From contig DASUGH010000094.1 of NCBI GenBank assembly GCA_036274155.1, positions 3,597 through 67,596 of the forward strand: a DNA stretch of 64,000 nucleotides. The letters are read 5' to 3'. This DNA comes from Gp6-AA40 sp036274155. GTDB taxonomy: Bacteria > Acidobacteriota > Vicinamibacteria > Vicinamibacterales > UBA2999. The notes under the pieces are model-generated. The model was not told the origin of the DNA. It ran no database searches and saw nothing but the letters and a program-made list of their open reading frames with translations. The translations under genes and the position numbers were made by a program. Position 1 is the first letter of the stretch. Every line of letters begins with the position of its first letter. Below, piece by piece: positions 53,330-62,981 of the stretch.

Positions 53330-56107
53330 ATGCAAGCACACCGACAGCATGCTGATGACGTCCTCGCCGCGCTCCGAACCGACCGCAGGCAGGGCCTGAC
53401 CGACGCCGAGGCCGCGTTGCGGCTCGACGAGTACGGCCGCAACGAGCTTGCGACCGAGAAGGCCACGCCGGCGTGGGCGCGGTTCCTCGCGCAGTTTCAA
53501 GACGTACTGGTCATCCTCTTACTCATCGCCACCGGTGTCTCCGTCGCGCTGTGGGCCTACGAGCGTGACGCGCCGCTTCCTTACGAAGCCATTGCCATCC
53601 TCGCGGTCGTCCTGCTCAACGCCACTCTGGGCTACGTCCAGGAGTCGCGAGCAGAGGCCGCCGTAGCCGCTCTGCGGGCGATGTCGGCGGCAGACGCGGC
53701 GGTCATTCGCAACGGAGAACGGCGCAGCATCCGCGCCGCGGAGATCGTCCCCGGCGACATCATCCTGATCGAGGAAGGCGACACCATCCCCGCCGACGGG
53801 CGGCTCCTGGAATCGGCCGCCCTGCAGACGGCCGAGGCCGCGCTCACCGGCGAAAGCCTGCCGGTGTCGAAGGATACCGGCGCCATCGCCGACGACGTGT
53901 CGTTGGGTGACCGCCACAACATGATTTACAGCGGGACGACGGCCACATACGGACGTGGCAAAGCTGTCGTGACGGCGACCGGCATGCAGACCGAAATCGG
54001 CCGCATCGCCGGACTTCTGAAAGCAACGCCCGAGGAGCCGACGCCACTTCAACGGGAGCTCGATCGGACCGGAAAACTGCTGGGGATGGCCGTCGTCGCG
54101 ATAGCCATCGTGATGATCGCGACCATCATCATTGTCGAGAACGTCCGTGGCCTGCCGGCCCTTCTCGACGTGCTCATTCTCGGCGTGGCTCTGGCCGTCG
54201 CGGCGGTGCCCGAGGGGCTGCCCGCTGTGGTCACGGCCGTCCTGGCGCTCGGTGTTCAACGGATGGCGCGGCGGAACGCGATCGTCCGGCACCTGGCCGC
54301 CGTCGAGACGCTGGGCTCGGCCACCGTCATCGCGTCCGACAAGACGGGCACGTTGACGAGAAACGAAATGACCGTGCGCGTGGTCGTGACGGCCAGCGGG
54401 CGCGTGACGTTCGGCGGATCCGGGTACGCCCCGGACGGCGACGTGCAACGAGAGGAAGGGGGACCTGTTGACGGGCCGCTCCAGCTCGAACTGGAGCGCG
54501 CGCTCTGTGCTGCGGATCGCGCCAACAACGCCAGCGTCACCCCGCACAACGGACGATGGATCGTGCACGGGGACCCGACCGAGGGTGCCCTGCTCGTTGC
54601 GGCGCGGAAGGCGGGCGTCCGGACGGAGGTGCTCGAAGCGCGTTTACCGCGCGTGAGCGAGGTGCCGTTCTCCTCCGAGCGAAAGCTCATGAGCACCCTG
54701 CATCGTGACACCGAGCAGCAGGACAGGGGGATTGTGTTCACCAAGGGGGCGCCTGATGTTCTGCTGACCCGCTGCAGCCGCGAGCTCGCGGGTGACGAGC
54801 GCCGCCCGCTGACGCCTGAGCGCCGGGCGGAGATTCTTCGAATCAACGACGCGCTTGCCGGTCAGGCGCTGCGGACACTGGGTGTTGCCGCCCGCTGGCT
54901 GCCGGGCGATGCGATCGCGGCGCATGCCAGTCATCCTGATGAAAGCGTCGAACAGGACCTGGTGTTCGCTGGGCTGATCGGCATGATCGACCCGCCGCGC
55001 CAGGAAGCCCGGGACGCGGTCGCGCGAGCACGAAACGCCGGAATCCGGCCGCTCATGATCACCGGCGATCATCCGCGGACCGCCGCCGTCATCGCCAGGG
55101 AGCTTGGCATCGCGGAAGACTGCCGCGCCGTCACTGGTGCCGAGCTCGAGGCGATGCCGCACAACGAGCAGGCGGCCACGGTTGCACGCGTGTCCGTCTA
55201 CGCGCGCGTCAATCCTGAGCACAAGCTGCACATTGTCGACGCCCTGCGACGACGCGGCGCCATCGTGGCGATGACCGGCGACGGCGTCAACGATGCACCG
55301 GCACTGAAGAAGGCGGATATCGGCGTGGCGATGGGGGTTACCGGGACGGACGTCTCGAAGGAGGCGGCCGACATGGTCCTCGCCGACGACAACTTCGCCA
55401 CGATTGTCGCAGCGGTCGAAGAGGGCCGCGCGATCTTCGCCAACATCCGGAAGTTCCTGCGCTATCTGCTGTCGTCGAACATCGGAGAGGTTCTGACGAT
55501 GTTCTTCGGCGTGCTGCTCGCGGAGCGCCTCGGCCTGGGAGCGGAAGGCGGCGTCGTTGTCCTGCCACTGCTTGCCAGCCAGATCCTGTGGATCAACCTG
55601 GTCACCGACGGACCGCCGGCGCTCGCGCTCGGTGTCGACCCGGCGGGCGAAGACGTGATGCACCAGCCACCACGGCCTGCCGGCGAAGGCGTGCTCACGC
55701 CACAGATGTGGCGCGGCATCGCGATCGTTGGAGTCATCATGGGGGCCGGTACGTTGTTCGCGCTCGACGCCTCCCTGCCGGGCGGGTTCGTCGACGGGTC
55801 GGGCAGTCTGCCCTACGCGCAGACGATGGCGTTCACGACCTTGATGCTGTTTCAGATCGTCAATGTCGTGAACGCGCGCTCGGATCACATCAGTGCCTTC
55901 GTCGGCCTCTTCACCAATCGCTGGCTCTGGAGCGCGGTGGCGTTGTCAGTCGCACTGCAGGTGACCGTGGTGTACGCGCCCGTTCTGCAAAAGGCGTTTG
56001 GAACCGTCGCGCTCAGCGCCGGCGACTGGCTGCGTTGTGTCGCCATCGCCAGCTCGGTGTTGTGGCTGAGGGAGATCGACAAGCTGTTCGCGCGGCGACG
56101 CCGTTGA
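53330..56107 (+). CDS. Ca2+-type (P2A) P-type ATPase
   Basis: 925 residues, full length, with about ten membrane segments. The catalytic motifs are intact: DKTGTLT (phosphorylation), TGES, and GDGVNDAPALKKADIGVAMG. The ion-binding residues match the calcium-pump pattern: PEGLPAVVT in segment 4, SSNIGEVL in segment 5 and NLVTDGPPALALG in segment 6. It exports Ca2+ (or possibly Mn2+) at the cost of ATP, at the inner membrane. The N-terminal cation-ATPase domain is present (ALRTDRRQGLTDAEAALRLD). It lies 34 bp after the PEP-mutase gene; no functional link is evident. Confidence 0.93.
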   Translation: MQAHRQHADDVLAALRTDRRQGLTDAEAALRLDEYGRNELATEKATPAWARFLAQFQDVLVILLLIATGVSVALWAYERDAPLPYEAIAILAVVLLNATLGYVQESRAEAAVAALRAMSAADAAVIRNGERRSIRAAEIVPGDIILIEEGDTIPADGRLLESAALQTAEAALTGESLPVSKDTGAIADDVSLGDRHNMIYSGTTATYGRGKAVVTATGMQTEIGRIAGLLKATPEEPTPLQRELDRTGKLLGMAVVAIAIVMIATIIIVENVRGLPALLDVLILGVALAVAAVPEGLPAVVTAVLALGVQRMARRNAIVRHLAAVETLGSATVIASDKTGTLTRNEMTVRVVVTASGRVTFGGSGYAPDGDVQREEGGPVDGPLQLELERALCAADRANNASVTPHNGRWIVHGDPTEGALLVAARKAGVRTEVLEARLPRVSEVPFSSERKLMSTLHRDTEQQDRGIVFTKGAPDVLLTRCSRELAGDERRPLTPERRAEILRINDALAGQALRTLGVAARWLPGDAIAAHASHPDESVEQDLVFAGLIGMIDPPRQEARDAVARARNAGIRPLMITGDHPRTAAVIARELGIAEDCRAVTGAELEAMPHNEQAATVARVSVYARVNPEHKLHIVDALRRRGAIVAMTGDGVNDAPALKKADIGVAMGVTGTDVSKEAADMVLADDNFATIVAAVEEGRAIFANIRKFLRYLLSSNIGEVLTMFFGVLLAERLGLGAEGGVVVLPLLASQILWINLVTDGPPALALGVDPAGEDVMHQPPRPAGEGVLTPQMWRGIAIVGVIMGAGTLFALDASLPGGFVDGSGSLPYAQTMAFTTLMLFQIVNVVNARSDHISAFVGLFTNRWLWSAVALSVALQVTVVYAPVLQKAFGTVALSAGDWLRCVAIASSVLWLREIDKLFARRRR

Positions 56108-56338
56108 CGCGTTGCGCCACGTCGGGCGCGAGTCGGTCGTCTCTCAGGAGCCGTCGCGAGAATTTTCGCGGAGGTGGGAAATCGTTCGCGCCGCCGGGCG
56201 CGACGTCGTAAGCGGTCACGCGCCTGCCCTGACGCCTCCCACAGCAAAATCAACAGCCCGATCGGGGCACGACAGTTGCAGCTCGCCGGCCCGGCATCTC
56301 TTCACAACCGCTTTTGGATCTCTGTGCAGGTGGACACC

Positions 56339-56893
56339 ATGAGAGCGACTCGCCACTTCTGGCTCGCACTGCTGCTCCCCATCGTCTTCTCTGGCTGCGG
56401 CGGCACCGAACAACCGGTGACGGCAGCGACGACGCCTTCCCCGAAGGCACATGCGAACATGCTCCAGTTCATGCGCGCCTTCCCGTTCCCGCACTCGAAC
56501 GTCATCTTCGACACACAGAGCCGCGACCCCGAGAGCCAGGAGAAGAAGGCCTCGATGTCGTTCAGCGTGTACCGGTGGGGTGATTCGGACACGTATGCCG
56601 GATGGGCGGGCGTGGAGAACAGCGCCCTCGCGCTGGCCGATATGGCGCCGCTGCTGCTGATTCCGCGCGCGTGTTCCAACGGCAAGGCGGCGCCGGTCGA
56701 TCGCGAGGATTGGAAGAAGGCGGTGCAGGGGCTGGTGACCACGAGCGACGAGGTGCTGAAAGCCGCGAAGACCAGGAACCAGGACGTCATGCTCGATGCG
56801 TCGGAAAAGCTGTCGAACGCCTGTGCCGCCTGCCACGACATCTATCGCGATGTCGATCTCTCGGGCGGGGAGCGGTGTAGCGTCAAGCCATAG
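56339..56893 (+). CDS. Probable c-type cytochrome lipoprotein (monohaem)
   Basis: 184 residues from the ATG at 56339, with AGGTGG upstream. The N-terminus has a lipoprotein-like signal: FWLALLLPIVFSGCGG, with Cys as the probable lipidated residue, though Phe at the -3 position is unusual. A single haem-binding site, CAACHDIYRD (CxxCH), is near the C-terminus, in the layout of cytochrome c'-like helical proteins. It is probably a periplasmic, membrane-anchored electron carrier. The 231-bp gap upstream contains no gene; the 214-bp gap downstream leads to the ECF sigma gene. Confidence 0.72.
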   Translation: MRATRHFWLALLLPIVFSGCGGTEQPVTAATTPSPKAHANMLQFMRAFPFPHSNVIFDTQSRDPESQEKKASMSFSVYRWGDSDTYAGWAGVENSALALADMAPLLLIPRACSNGKAAPVDREDWKKAVQGLVTTSDEVLKAAKTRNQDVMLDASEKLSNACAACHDIYRDVDLSGGERCSVKP

Positions 56894-57107
56894 ACGCGTC
56901 ATCGTCCATCGATGCGGCGGGCGAGGTCCAGACCACTCACTCGTCGCATCGACAGGCGCTGCCTGCTCGCAACCGGCAATCCCCCGGTTTCTGCCCACCC
57001 CGGTAGATTTCCTGGCGTAACACGTCCTGATCGCTTGTTGACCGCCAACCGACGAGGTAGGCTTGCGCTGCCCCGTCGACAGCCAGGCGGCTCCGGCGAC
57101 CTGCCAG

Positions 57108-57692
57108 ATGGCCCAGTCTTCTTCGAACGTGACCGACCTGCTGCTCGCCTGGAGCGGCGGGAAGCGCGCTGCGCTGGACCAGCTCATTCCGTTGGTTCAC
57201 GGCGAGCTGCTGGCGCTGGCGCGGCGGCACATGGCGCGCGAGCGCGCGCATCACACCTTGCAAGCCACGGCGCTCGTCAACGAGGCGTTCCTGCGAATGG
57301 TCGACATGCGGCGCGTCGAGTGGCGCGACCGGGCGCATTTCTTCGCCGTGGCCGCACGCGTCATGCGTCATGTCCTCGTCGATCTCGCCCGTTCGAAACA
57401 GTTTCAGAAGCGAGGCGGCCGGGCAGTTCACGTCTCGCTGGACGATGCCGGACCGCTGGCGGCGGCTTCCGGCTATGACGTGGTGGGGTTGAACGATGCG
57501 CTCGATTCCCTGGCGGAGGTCGACCCACGTCGCGGCAAGGTCGTCGAGCTGCGAATCTTCGGTGGGCTGACGATCGAGGAGACGGCTGCAACGCTGAACG
57601 TGTCGACCGATACGGTGACGCGTGACTGGCGGCTCGCCAAAGCGTGGCTCGGCCGCGAGCTGGCACGAGCGACTCAGGACACTCGCGCATGA
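57108..57692 (+). CDS. ECF sigma-70 family factor (acidobacterial/planctomycete Sig-70_X6 type)
   Basis: 194 residues from the ATG at 57108; an upstream alternative starts at 57063. Region 2 is visible as ARRHMARERAHHTLQATALV, NEAFLRM, RDRAHFFAVAARVMRHVLVD and LARSKQFQKRGG. Region 4, KVVELRIFGGLTIEETAATL plus TVTRDWRLAKAWLGREL, carries the helix-turn-helix. It redirects RNA polymerase to a specific regulon, in the cytoplasm. Its stop overlaps the start of the following kinase gene as ATGA (57689-57692), so the two proteins are translationally coupled and probably act together. No anti-sigma gene is adjacent. Confidence 0.9.
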   Translation: MAQSSSNVTDLLLAWSGGKRAALDQLIPLVHGELLALARRHMARERAHHTLQATALVNEAFLRMVDMRRVEWRDRAHFFAVAARVMRHVLVDLARSKQFQKRGGRAVHVSLDDAGPLAAASGYDVVGLNDALDSLAEVDPRRGKVVELRIFGGLTIEETAATLNVSTDTVTRDWRLAKAWLGRELARATQDTRA

Positions 57693-60685
57693 CCGAGCCG
57701 CGTTGGCAACGCTTGTCGCAGGTGTACGACGCGGCGCTGGCGCTGGCTCCCGACGCGCGCGCCGGGTTTCTCGAGAGCGCGTGCGGCGGCGATTGGAAAC
57801 TGCGTGCCGACGTGGAATCGCTACTCCGGCACGGACTCCCTTCCACTCCAGCAATTGAAGCAATGGCCGCCGTGCTCGCGCGATCGTCCGCGCCACAGGT
57901 CGGCAGCCGTATGGGCCCGTACCGGATCGATTCGCTCATCGGCGAAGGCGGTATGGGACAGGTCTATCGCGCACGCGACCAGCAGCTGCAGCGCGACGTC
58001 GCCATCAAGGTGCTGCCGCCGGTGTTCGCGCTGGACGCGAATCGCCGTGCCCGATTCGAGCGCGAAGCCCGGGTGCTCGCCTCCCTCAACCACCCGCACA
58101 TCGCGGCGATCTACGGCCTGGTGGAGGGCGAGGGACATCGCGGGCTCGTGCTGGAGCTGGTCGAGGGCGAGACGTTGGCGGAGCGCCTGCAACGGGGTGC
58201 GGCGAGCGGCGCCGGGCTGCCGTTGGCGGAGGTCGTGGGAATCGCTCGCCTACTGGTGGAGGCACTCGATGCCGCACACGAGCGCGGCATCGTCCATAGA
58301 GATCTCAAGCCTGCCAATATCAAGATCTCGTCTGACGGCGTGGTGAAGGTCCTGGATTTCGGACTGGCCACGGCGGTGGCGCGGGATGGGTCAGGCGCCG
58401 ATCTGACGCGATCGCCGACCATCACAGTTGGCGCCACGGGTGAGGGCGTTCTGCTGGGGACCGCGCCGTACATGAGTCCCGAGCAGGCCCGCGGACAAGC
58501 GGTCGACAAGCGCACCGACATCTGGGCGTTCGGCTGCGTGCTCTACGAGATGCTCACCGGACGCGCCGCGTTCGCGGGCGCCACCCTCGCCGACACGCTC
58601 GCCGCTATCGTCGGCCGCGACCCCGATTGGAGGGCACTTCCCGATAACACGCCAGCGGGGCTCGCGCAGATGGTTCGACGCTGCCTCGAGAAGAACCTCA
58701 GGCGGCGGCTTCGAGACATTGGCGATGCGTTCAGCGCGCTTGATGAAGAAGCCAAGGATGCTCGAGAGCTCGTCGTTGGCACCGCCTCGCCCCGCCTGTC
58801 AGCGCGTCTTGCGTGGTCGGCCGCTGCGCTCATCCTCGCAGTGGCCATCTCGGCCGTGGTCCTGAACCGCAGCGGCGGTCGAACCCCGGTCGTCCGACTG
58901 TCGAAGACCGCGGACCTATTTAGTCTGATCACATCGGATGACAGCTTCTCGACAGAGCCCGCGATTTCACGCGACGGGTCGTTAGTCGCCTACGCATCTG
59001 ATCGCGCCGGCAACGGACAGCTCGACCTCTGGTTACAACACACCTCAGGTGGTCCGCCCATCCAGCTGACGTTCAATCCGGCCGATGACCGGGAGCCGAG
59101 CTTTTCGCCCGACGGCAGCCGCATCGCGTTTCGATCAGATCGCGACGGTGGCGGTATCTACGTCATGAACGCCCTCGCCGGTGAGACGCACATGCCAGCC
59201 CAACTCGTGGTAGAGGGAGGACGCGGCCCGCGCTTTTCGCCGGATCGAACCGGGACCCGAATCGCTTACTGGAGCGGCGGCGCCTGGCTCGCCGGTCCCA
59301 GAGGTGATGGGTTCAAAGTGTTCATCGTGTCGGCAAACGGAGGCCGTCCAAGTCAGGTCGCAGAGGGGTTTCGCACCGCGACGATGCCGATCTGGTCTCC
59401 CGACGGGCGCAGCCTGCTGTTCTTCGGGCGGAAATCCGGAGACGTGTCAGCACCCTCCAACGGCTTCGACTGGTGGTGGGCTGCCCTCGATGACGGCCAA
59501 CCTGTGGCCACCCGAGCGTACAAAGTCCTGGCCGGCCGTGGCTTTCGCGACATCGATGGTGACGGCGAGCTCGCCGTTCTGCCGTCTGCGTGGACCAGCA
59601 CCGGCGTCCTCTTCTCCGCGCGTCGCGGCGAGACGTCCAACCTGTGGCGGCTTGGTGTGTCGCAGCGCGATGGCAGCGCCAGCGAGGGAACGCTCGAACC
59701 ACTCACCAGCGGGACGGGTGCGAATGTCCTGCCTGCAAGCGACGAGGCAGGCCGCATCGTGTTTCAAGCCGCAGACGAGGCGGCGGTATCGTTGACGCTT
59801 AAGCTCGAGCCAAACACCGGGAAAGTACTGGAGTCCACCATTGTTCGGCAGACCTACGACGCTGGCGGCCGCGAGGCTCGCAACAGCCTCGACCAGACGG
59901 GTCGTCTTCTCGCGTTTGCAAGAATAAAGAAAGATGAGCGCCAGTTCTGGGTGAAGGACCTGAAAACCGGTCAGGAACGTCCCGTGATATCGGTGCAGGA
60001 CGGCGCCCCGACCATTTCGCCGGACGGAACGACGATCGCCTACGTTGTGTCTGAGAAAGGCGTGCAAGCCGGTTACACCGTACGTGTTTCCGGTGGCATG
60101 GCGACGAAACTGTGCGAGCCTTGCATTCTTCACGGATGGCTCCATGACAGTCGCCGTATCCTCGCCACCCACCCTGCTGATTCTCGCGTGATCGTCATCG
60201 ATACGGCAGATAACACGACACAGGATCTTATCGTCCGTCCCAGCATCGCGCTCGGCCGCCTGATCTTGTCGAAGGACGAGCGCTGGCTCGCCATCGACGA
60301 GGTGGAGCCCGTGGGGAGGAACTCTCAGGGGCCGCTGCACATTTGGCTGGCGCCGGTGCATCCCGACCGGCCCTCGTTTGAAAGTGAGTGGGTGAAGATA
60401 CGAACCAAGCTGCCTGGGTCCGCGGAACGCGCATGCGGCTGGTCGCCCGACGGGCAACTGCTATATCTGCTTCTCGAGCGCGACGGCTTTCGCGACCTGT
60501 ACGCCCAGCGTATCGATCGGGCGCGCGGCACAACCGTCGGCCAGCCATTTCTCGTCCAGCCCTTGAATGACCCACGACGGCGCTGGGGATCGACACCGCT
60601 CGGCTCCGCCATCGTCAGCGATGCCTTCGTCTTTAACCAGGTAGAGCAGACAGGACAGATCTGGCTTCTGGATCTACCGAGATAG
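57689..60685 (+). CDS. Membrane Ser/Thr protein kinase with C-terminal TolB-like propeller, coupled to the ECF sigma gene
   Basis: 998 residues. A short helical N-terminus (RWQRLSQVYDAALALAPDAR) precedes the kinase domain: GEGGMGQVY, catalytic Lys in VAIKVLPP, HRDLKPANIKI, VLDFGLATAV and YMSPEQARG. A transmembrane segment (LAWSAAALILAVAISAVVL) leads to a propeller of PD40/TolB type (ISRDGSLVAYASDRAGNGQL, SFSPDGSRIAFRSDRDGGG). It is likely to sense an extracytoplasmic condition and phosphorylate cytoplasmic targets, possibly the overlapping sigma factor. The start is set by the 4-bp ATGA overlap with the sigma gene. Confidence 0.9.
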   Translation: MTEPRWQRLSQVYDAALALAPDARAGFLESACGGDWKLRADVESLLRHGLPSTPAIEAMAAVLARSSAPQVGSRMGPYRIDSLIGEGGMGQVYRARDQQLQRDVAIKVLPPVFALDANRRARFEREARVLASLNHPHIAAIYGLVEGEGHRGLVLELVEGETLAERLQRGAASGAGLPLAEVVGIARLLVEALDAAHERGIVHRDLKPANIKISSDGVVKVLDFGLATAVARDGSGADLTRSPTITVGATGEGVLLGTAPYMSPEQARGQAVDKRTDIWAFGCVLYEMLTGRAAFAGATLADTLAAIVGRDPDWRALPDNTPAGLAQMVRRCLEKNLRRRLRDIGDAFSALDEEAKDARELVVGTASPRLSARLAWSAAALILAVAISAVVLNRSGGRTPVVRLSKTADLFSLITSDDSFSTEPAISRDGSLVAYASDRAGNGQLDLWLQHTSGGPPIQLTFNPADDREPSFSPDGSRIAFRSDRDGGGIYVMNALAGETHMPAQLVVEGGRGPRFSPDRTGTRIAYWSGGAWLAGPRGDGFKVFIVSANGGRPSQVAEGFRTATMPIWSPDGRSLLFFGRKSGDVSAPSNGFDWWWAALDDGQPVATRAYKVLAGRGFRDIDGDGELAVLPSAWTSTGVLFSARRGETSNLWRLGVSQRDGSASEGTLEPLTSGTGANVLPASDEAGRIVFQAADEAAVSLTLKLEPNTGKVLESTIVRQTYDAGGREARNSLDQTGRLLAFARIKKDERQFWVKDLKTGQERPVISVQDGAPTISPDGTTIAYVVSEKGVQAGYTVRVSGGMATKLCEPCILHGWLHDSRRILATHPADSRVIVIDTADNTTQDLIVRPSIALGRLILSKDERWLAIDEVEPVGRNSQGPLHIWLAPVHPDRPSFESEWVKIRTKLPGSAERACGWSPDGQLLYLLLERDGFRDLYAQRIDRARGTTVGQPFLVQPLNDPRRRWGSTPLGSAIVSDAFVFNQVEQTGQIWLLDLPR

Positions 60686-60893
60686 AACCGCGTTTCGAGC
60701 CGTCGCGAAACGACTTGTCGCGCCGTGCGGCAAGCCTCCGGTCTTCTCGCCGAGACCCGTCACTCCGAATTCTTCGCTTTCCCTGCGGTAAACGAGGCCC
60801 CTTTTCTCGCTCTTGTCGGTGAGGGGGCAGTTGGATCGATTCAGCGTTCCCCAGCTGCGAGATCCATCTGTCCGCCGGACAGGAGGAAATGCC

Positions 60894-62204
60894 ATGAAAC
60901 GCGAGGGAACGGGGACTGGCATCATCGGTCGACTTCCGAAGAACACGCGCCACTTTCGGTTGGATGCCGCACTTCTGACCATGGCATTCGTGCTGGCGCC
61001 TGCTGCCGCACGGGCCAACGCCGTTGACTACTGGAGCGACATCGCCGCGCAGGTCGCAGTGGCGCCGCCACAAAGTCGCGCGGGACTGGCCCAGATCGAT
61101 CTCGCCTACGTCCACATCGCCATCTATGACGCGGTGAACGCAATCGATCGCCGGTATTCGGCATTCGCCGTCAGTCCGACGACGAATCCGCGCGGGGCTT
61201 CAATGGATGCCGCCACGGCATCGGCGGCGTACACGATGCTGAAATGGCTGTTTCCTTCGGCCAGCGCGGCGACGGTCCTGGATGCCGCCTACGTGACCTA
61301 TCTCCTGGGCATTCCTGACGGTACCAGCAAGAGCCGCGGCATTGCTGTCGGTGCGGAAGTCGCCAACGCCTTCATCGCCCTGCGAACGGGCGATGGACGG
61401 AACCTGCCGGTTCCATACACCTTCGGCGCGCCGTTTCCCGGCGTCTATCAGCAGACGCCTGGAGGACCGGCGACACCGGTCGGCACCTGGGTCGGCCAGA
61501 TGAAAACGTTCGCCATCGACAGCGCGACGCAGTTCCGGGCCGACGGACCACCGGACCTGACGAGCGCGCAGTGGGCAGACGACTTCAACGAGACGAAGCA
61601 TTATGGTGCGCTCACCAACTCGTTGCGCACGCCTCTGCAGACGCAGATTGGTCAGTTCTTCGCCGAGAATCCCGGCGCCCAGACGAATCGCAACGTTCGT
61701 CAGGTCGCCATCGCCCACGGCCTGTCGGTCGCCGACAGCGCACGGTTCTTCGCCCAGGCCTACGTCACGATGGCTGACGCACAGATCACGACGTGGAATT
61801 CGAAGTACCACTACAACTTCTGGCGGCCGGTCACCGCGATTCAATATCTGGACGATGGCAACCCGGCGACGGAGCCAGACCTCTCATGGACGCCGCTCGT
61901 CGTGACGCCTGGCCATCCTGAATACCCTGCCGCGCATCCGACGATCAGCGGAGCGTTCGCCTTCGCGATCGCGCAGTTCTTTGGCACCAAGAAGGTCGCG
62001 GTCGCGCTCACCAGCACGTCCGTGCCCAACACGGGTGGGCTGATGACACTCGACTTCACCAACACCGACGACATCGTCAAGACGGCCATCGAAGGCCGCA
62101 TCTACGGCGGGATGCACTACCGGACGTCCGGCGTTCACGGTGCGGTCATAGCCCGGAAGGTCGCCCACTACGTGGCCAGGCACTATTTCACGCCGGCGAT
62201 GTAG
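60894..62204 (+). CDS. Vanadium-dependent haloperoxidase family protein (PAP2 superfamily)
   Basis: 436 residues from the ATG at 60894, with AGGAGG 7 nt upstream. An export signal is likely (LLTMAFVLAPAAARA). The phosphate/vanadate-binding residues of the family are present: KYHYNFWRP (Lys and Arg), YPAAHPTISGA (His of the second motif) and HYRTSGVHG (Arg and His of the third). Family members bind vanadate and oxidise halides with peroxide, or act as phosphatases. The motifs alone do not separate these. Exported members of unknown function are common in soil bacteria. It stands alone downstream of the kinase. Confidence 0.8.
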   Translation: MKREGTGTGIIGRLPKNTRHFRLDAALLTMAFVLAPAAARANAVDYWSDIAAQVAVAPPQSRAGLAQIDLAYVHIAIYDAVNAIDRRYSAFAVSPTTNPRGASMDAATASAAYTMLKWLFPSASAATVLDAAYVTYLLGIPDGTSKSRGIAVGAEVANAFIALRTGDGRNLPVPYTFGAPFPGVYQQTPGGPATPVGTWVGQMKTFAIDSATQFRADGPPDLTSAQWADDFNETKHYGALTNSLRTPLQTQIGQFFAENPGAQTNRNVRQVAIAHGLSVADSARFFAQAYVTMADAQITTWNSKYHYNFWRPVTAIQYLDDGNPATEPDLSWTPLVVTPGHPEYPAAHPTISGAFAFAIAQFFGTKKVAVALTSTSVPNTGGLMTLDFTNTDDIVKTAIEGRIYGGMHYRTSGVHGAVIARKVAHYVARHYFTPAM

Positions 62205-62322
62205 GTGCGCGAGAGCGCTCGAGGCGACGCTGCACTGAGCGGGCGAATTCGCGATCGGGAGTAGCCGCGGACACTACGGTCTCTCGCCCCGTAGCGTCCC
62301 GGCTGTCTCGGCGACCCGCTTC

Positions 62323-62874
62323 TCAGGTCGCGTCCGGCTCGTGGTCGGCGAAGGCAAGCCGCACGGCGTAGTCCCGGACCTCCGCCGGCCACGCCGCGAC
62401 GAGCTCCGCGAAACGCCGGCGGTCGTAGGCGAACAGGGCGCGTGTCGCTTCTTCGAATCCTGGCAGGTTCCCGGCGACCGCCGACGTAAAGCGATACGCA
62501 GCTTCCTGCGCGGCACGGACACGGTCGCGGTCGCCGCTGGTTCTGCGCGCTTCGTCGACCAGACGCCGCAACGCTACGGAAGCTCCGCCCGGCTGCGCGT
62601 TCAGCCAGTCCCAGTGTCGCGGCAGCAACGTGACCTCTTTGGCGACCACGCCCAGGCGGGGTCGTCCGCGGCCGCGGCGTTCCGCCGGTGCGGCATCGGG
62701 AGATGGGTTGGCAGGCCCCTCCTGGATCCCTCGGATGTCGAGGTCCACTTGACTCCCTGTGGCATCATCGAACACCAGGACCTCGCCCTGGGGCCTATCC
62801 CTCAAAACAGCAACGACTTCCGTTGCGCTGCCGGAGGCGATCCGTCGAAACTCTGCAAAAGCCGTGTACGTCAT
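62323..62874 (-). CDS. DUF2239 family protein
   Basis: 183 residues from the ATG at 62874; the frame extends upstream through the operator without similarity. The N-terminal YTAFAEFRRIASGSATEVVA and VLVFDDATGSQVDLDIRG are the family's hallmark. The central basic segment RRGRGRPRLGVVAKEVTLLP, then RHWDWLNAQPGGASVALRRL, has the shape of a ribbon-helix-helix DNA-binding unit: a strand rich in V/T followed by two helices. The function of this family is unknown. Divergent from the phosphatase gene, with a palindrome in the shared 107-bp region, so autoregulation is plausible. Confidence 0.78.
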   Translation of the reverse strand: MTYTAFAEFRRIASGSATEVVAVLRDRPQGEVLVFDDATGSQVDLDIRGIQEGPANPSPDAAPAERRGRGRPRLGVVAKEVTLLPRHWDWLNAQPGGASVALRRLVDEARRTSGDRDRVRAAQEAAYRFTSAVAGNLPGFEEATRALFAYDRRRFAELVAAWPAEVRDYAVRLAFADHEPDAT

Positions 62875-62884
62875 CCTCGATTTA

Positions 62885-62922
62885 TACCAGGATAAAATTA
62901 TGGAGTCAATTTCATCCTGGTA
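62885..62922. promoter_or_regulatory. Palindromic operator candidate between DUF2239 and phosphatase genes
   Basis: TACCAGGATAAAATT (62885-62899) and AATTTCATCCTGGTA (62908-62922) are inverted repeats with one mismatch and an 8-nt spacer. They lie 11 bp from the DUF2239 start and 60 bp from the phosphatase start, so they could control both. Confidence 0.6.
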
Positions 62923-62981
62923 AAAATGGCAGTCAGGCCGGTTTTCTTTGTGTTCCCGCGAGGCATCGACAACGATCTCGC

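Noticed and set aside
54644..55888. Minus-strand frame of 414 codons opposite the P-type ATPase gene
   Set aside because: The ATPase has all its motifs; the opposite product is Arg/His-rich and unlike any family.
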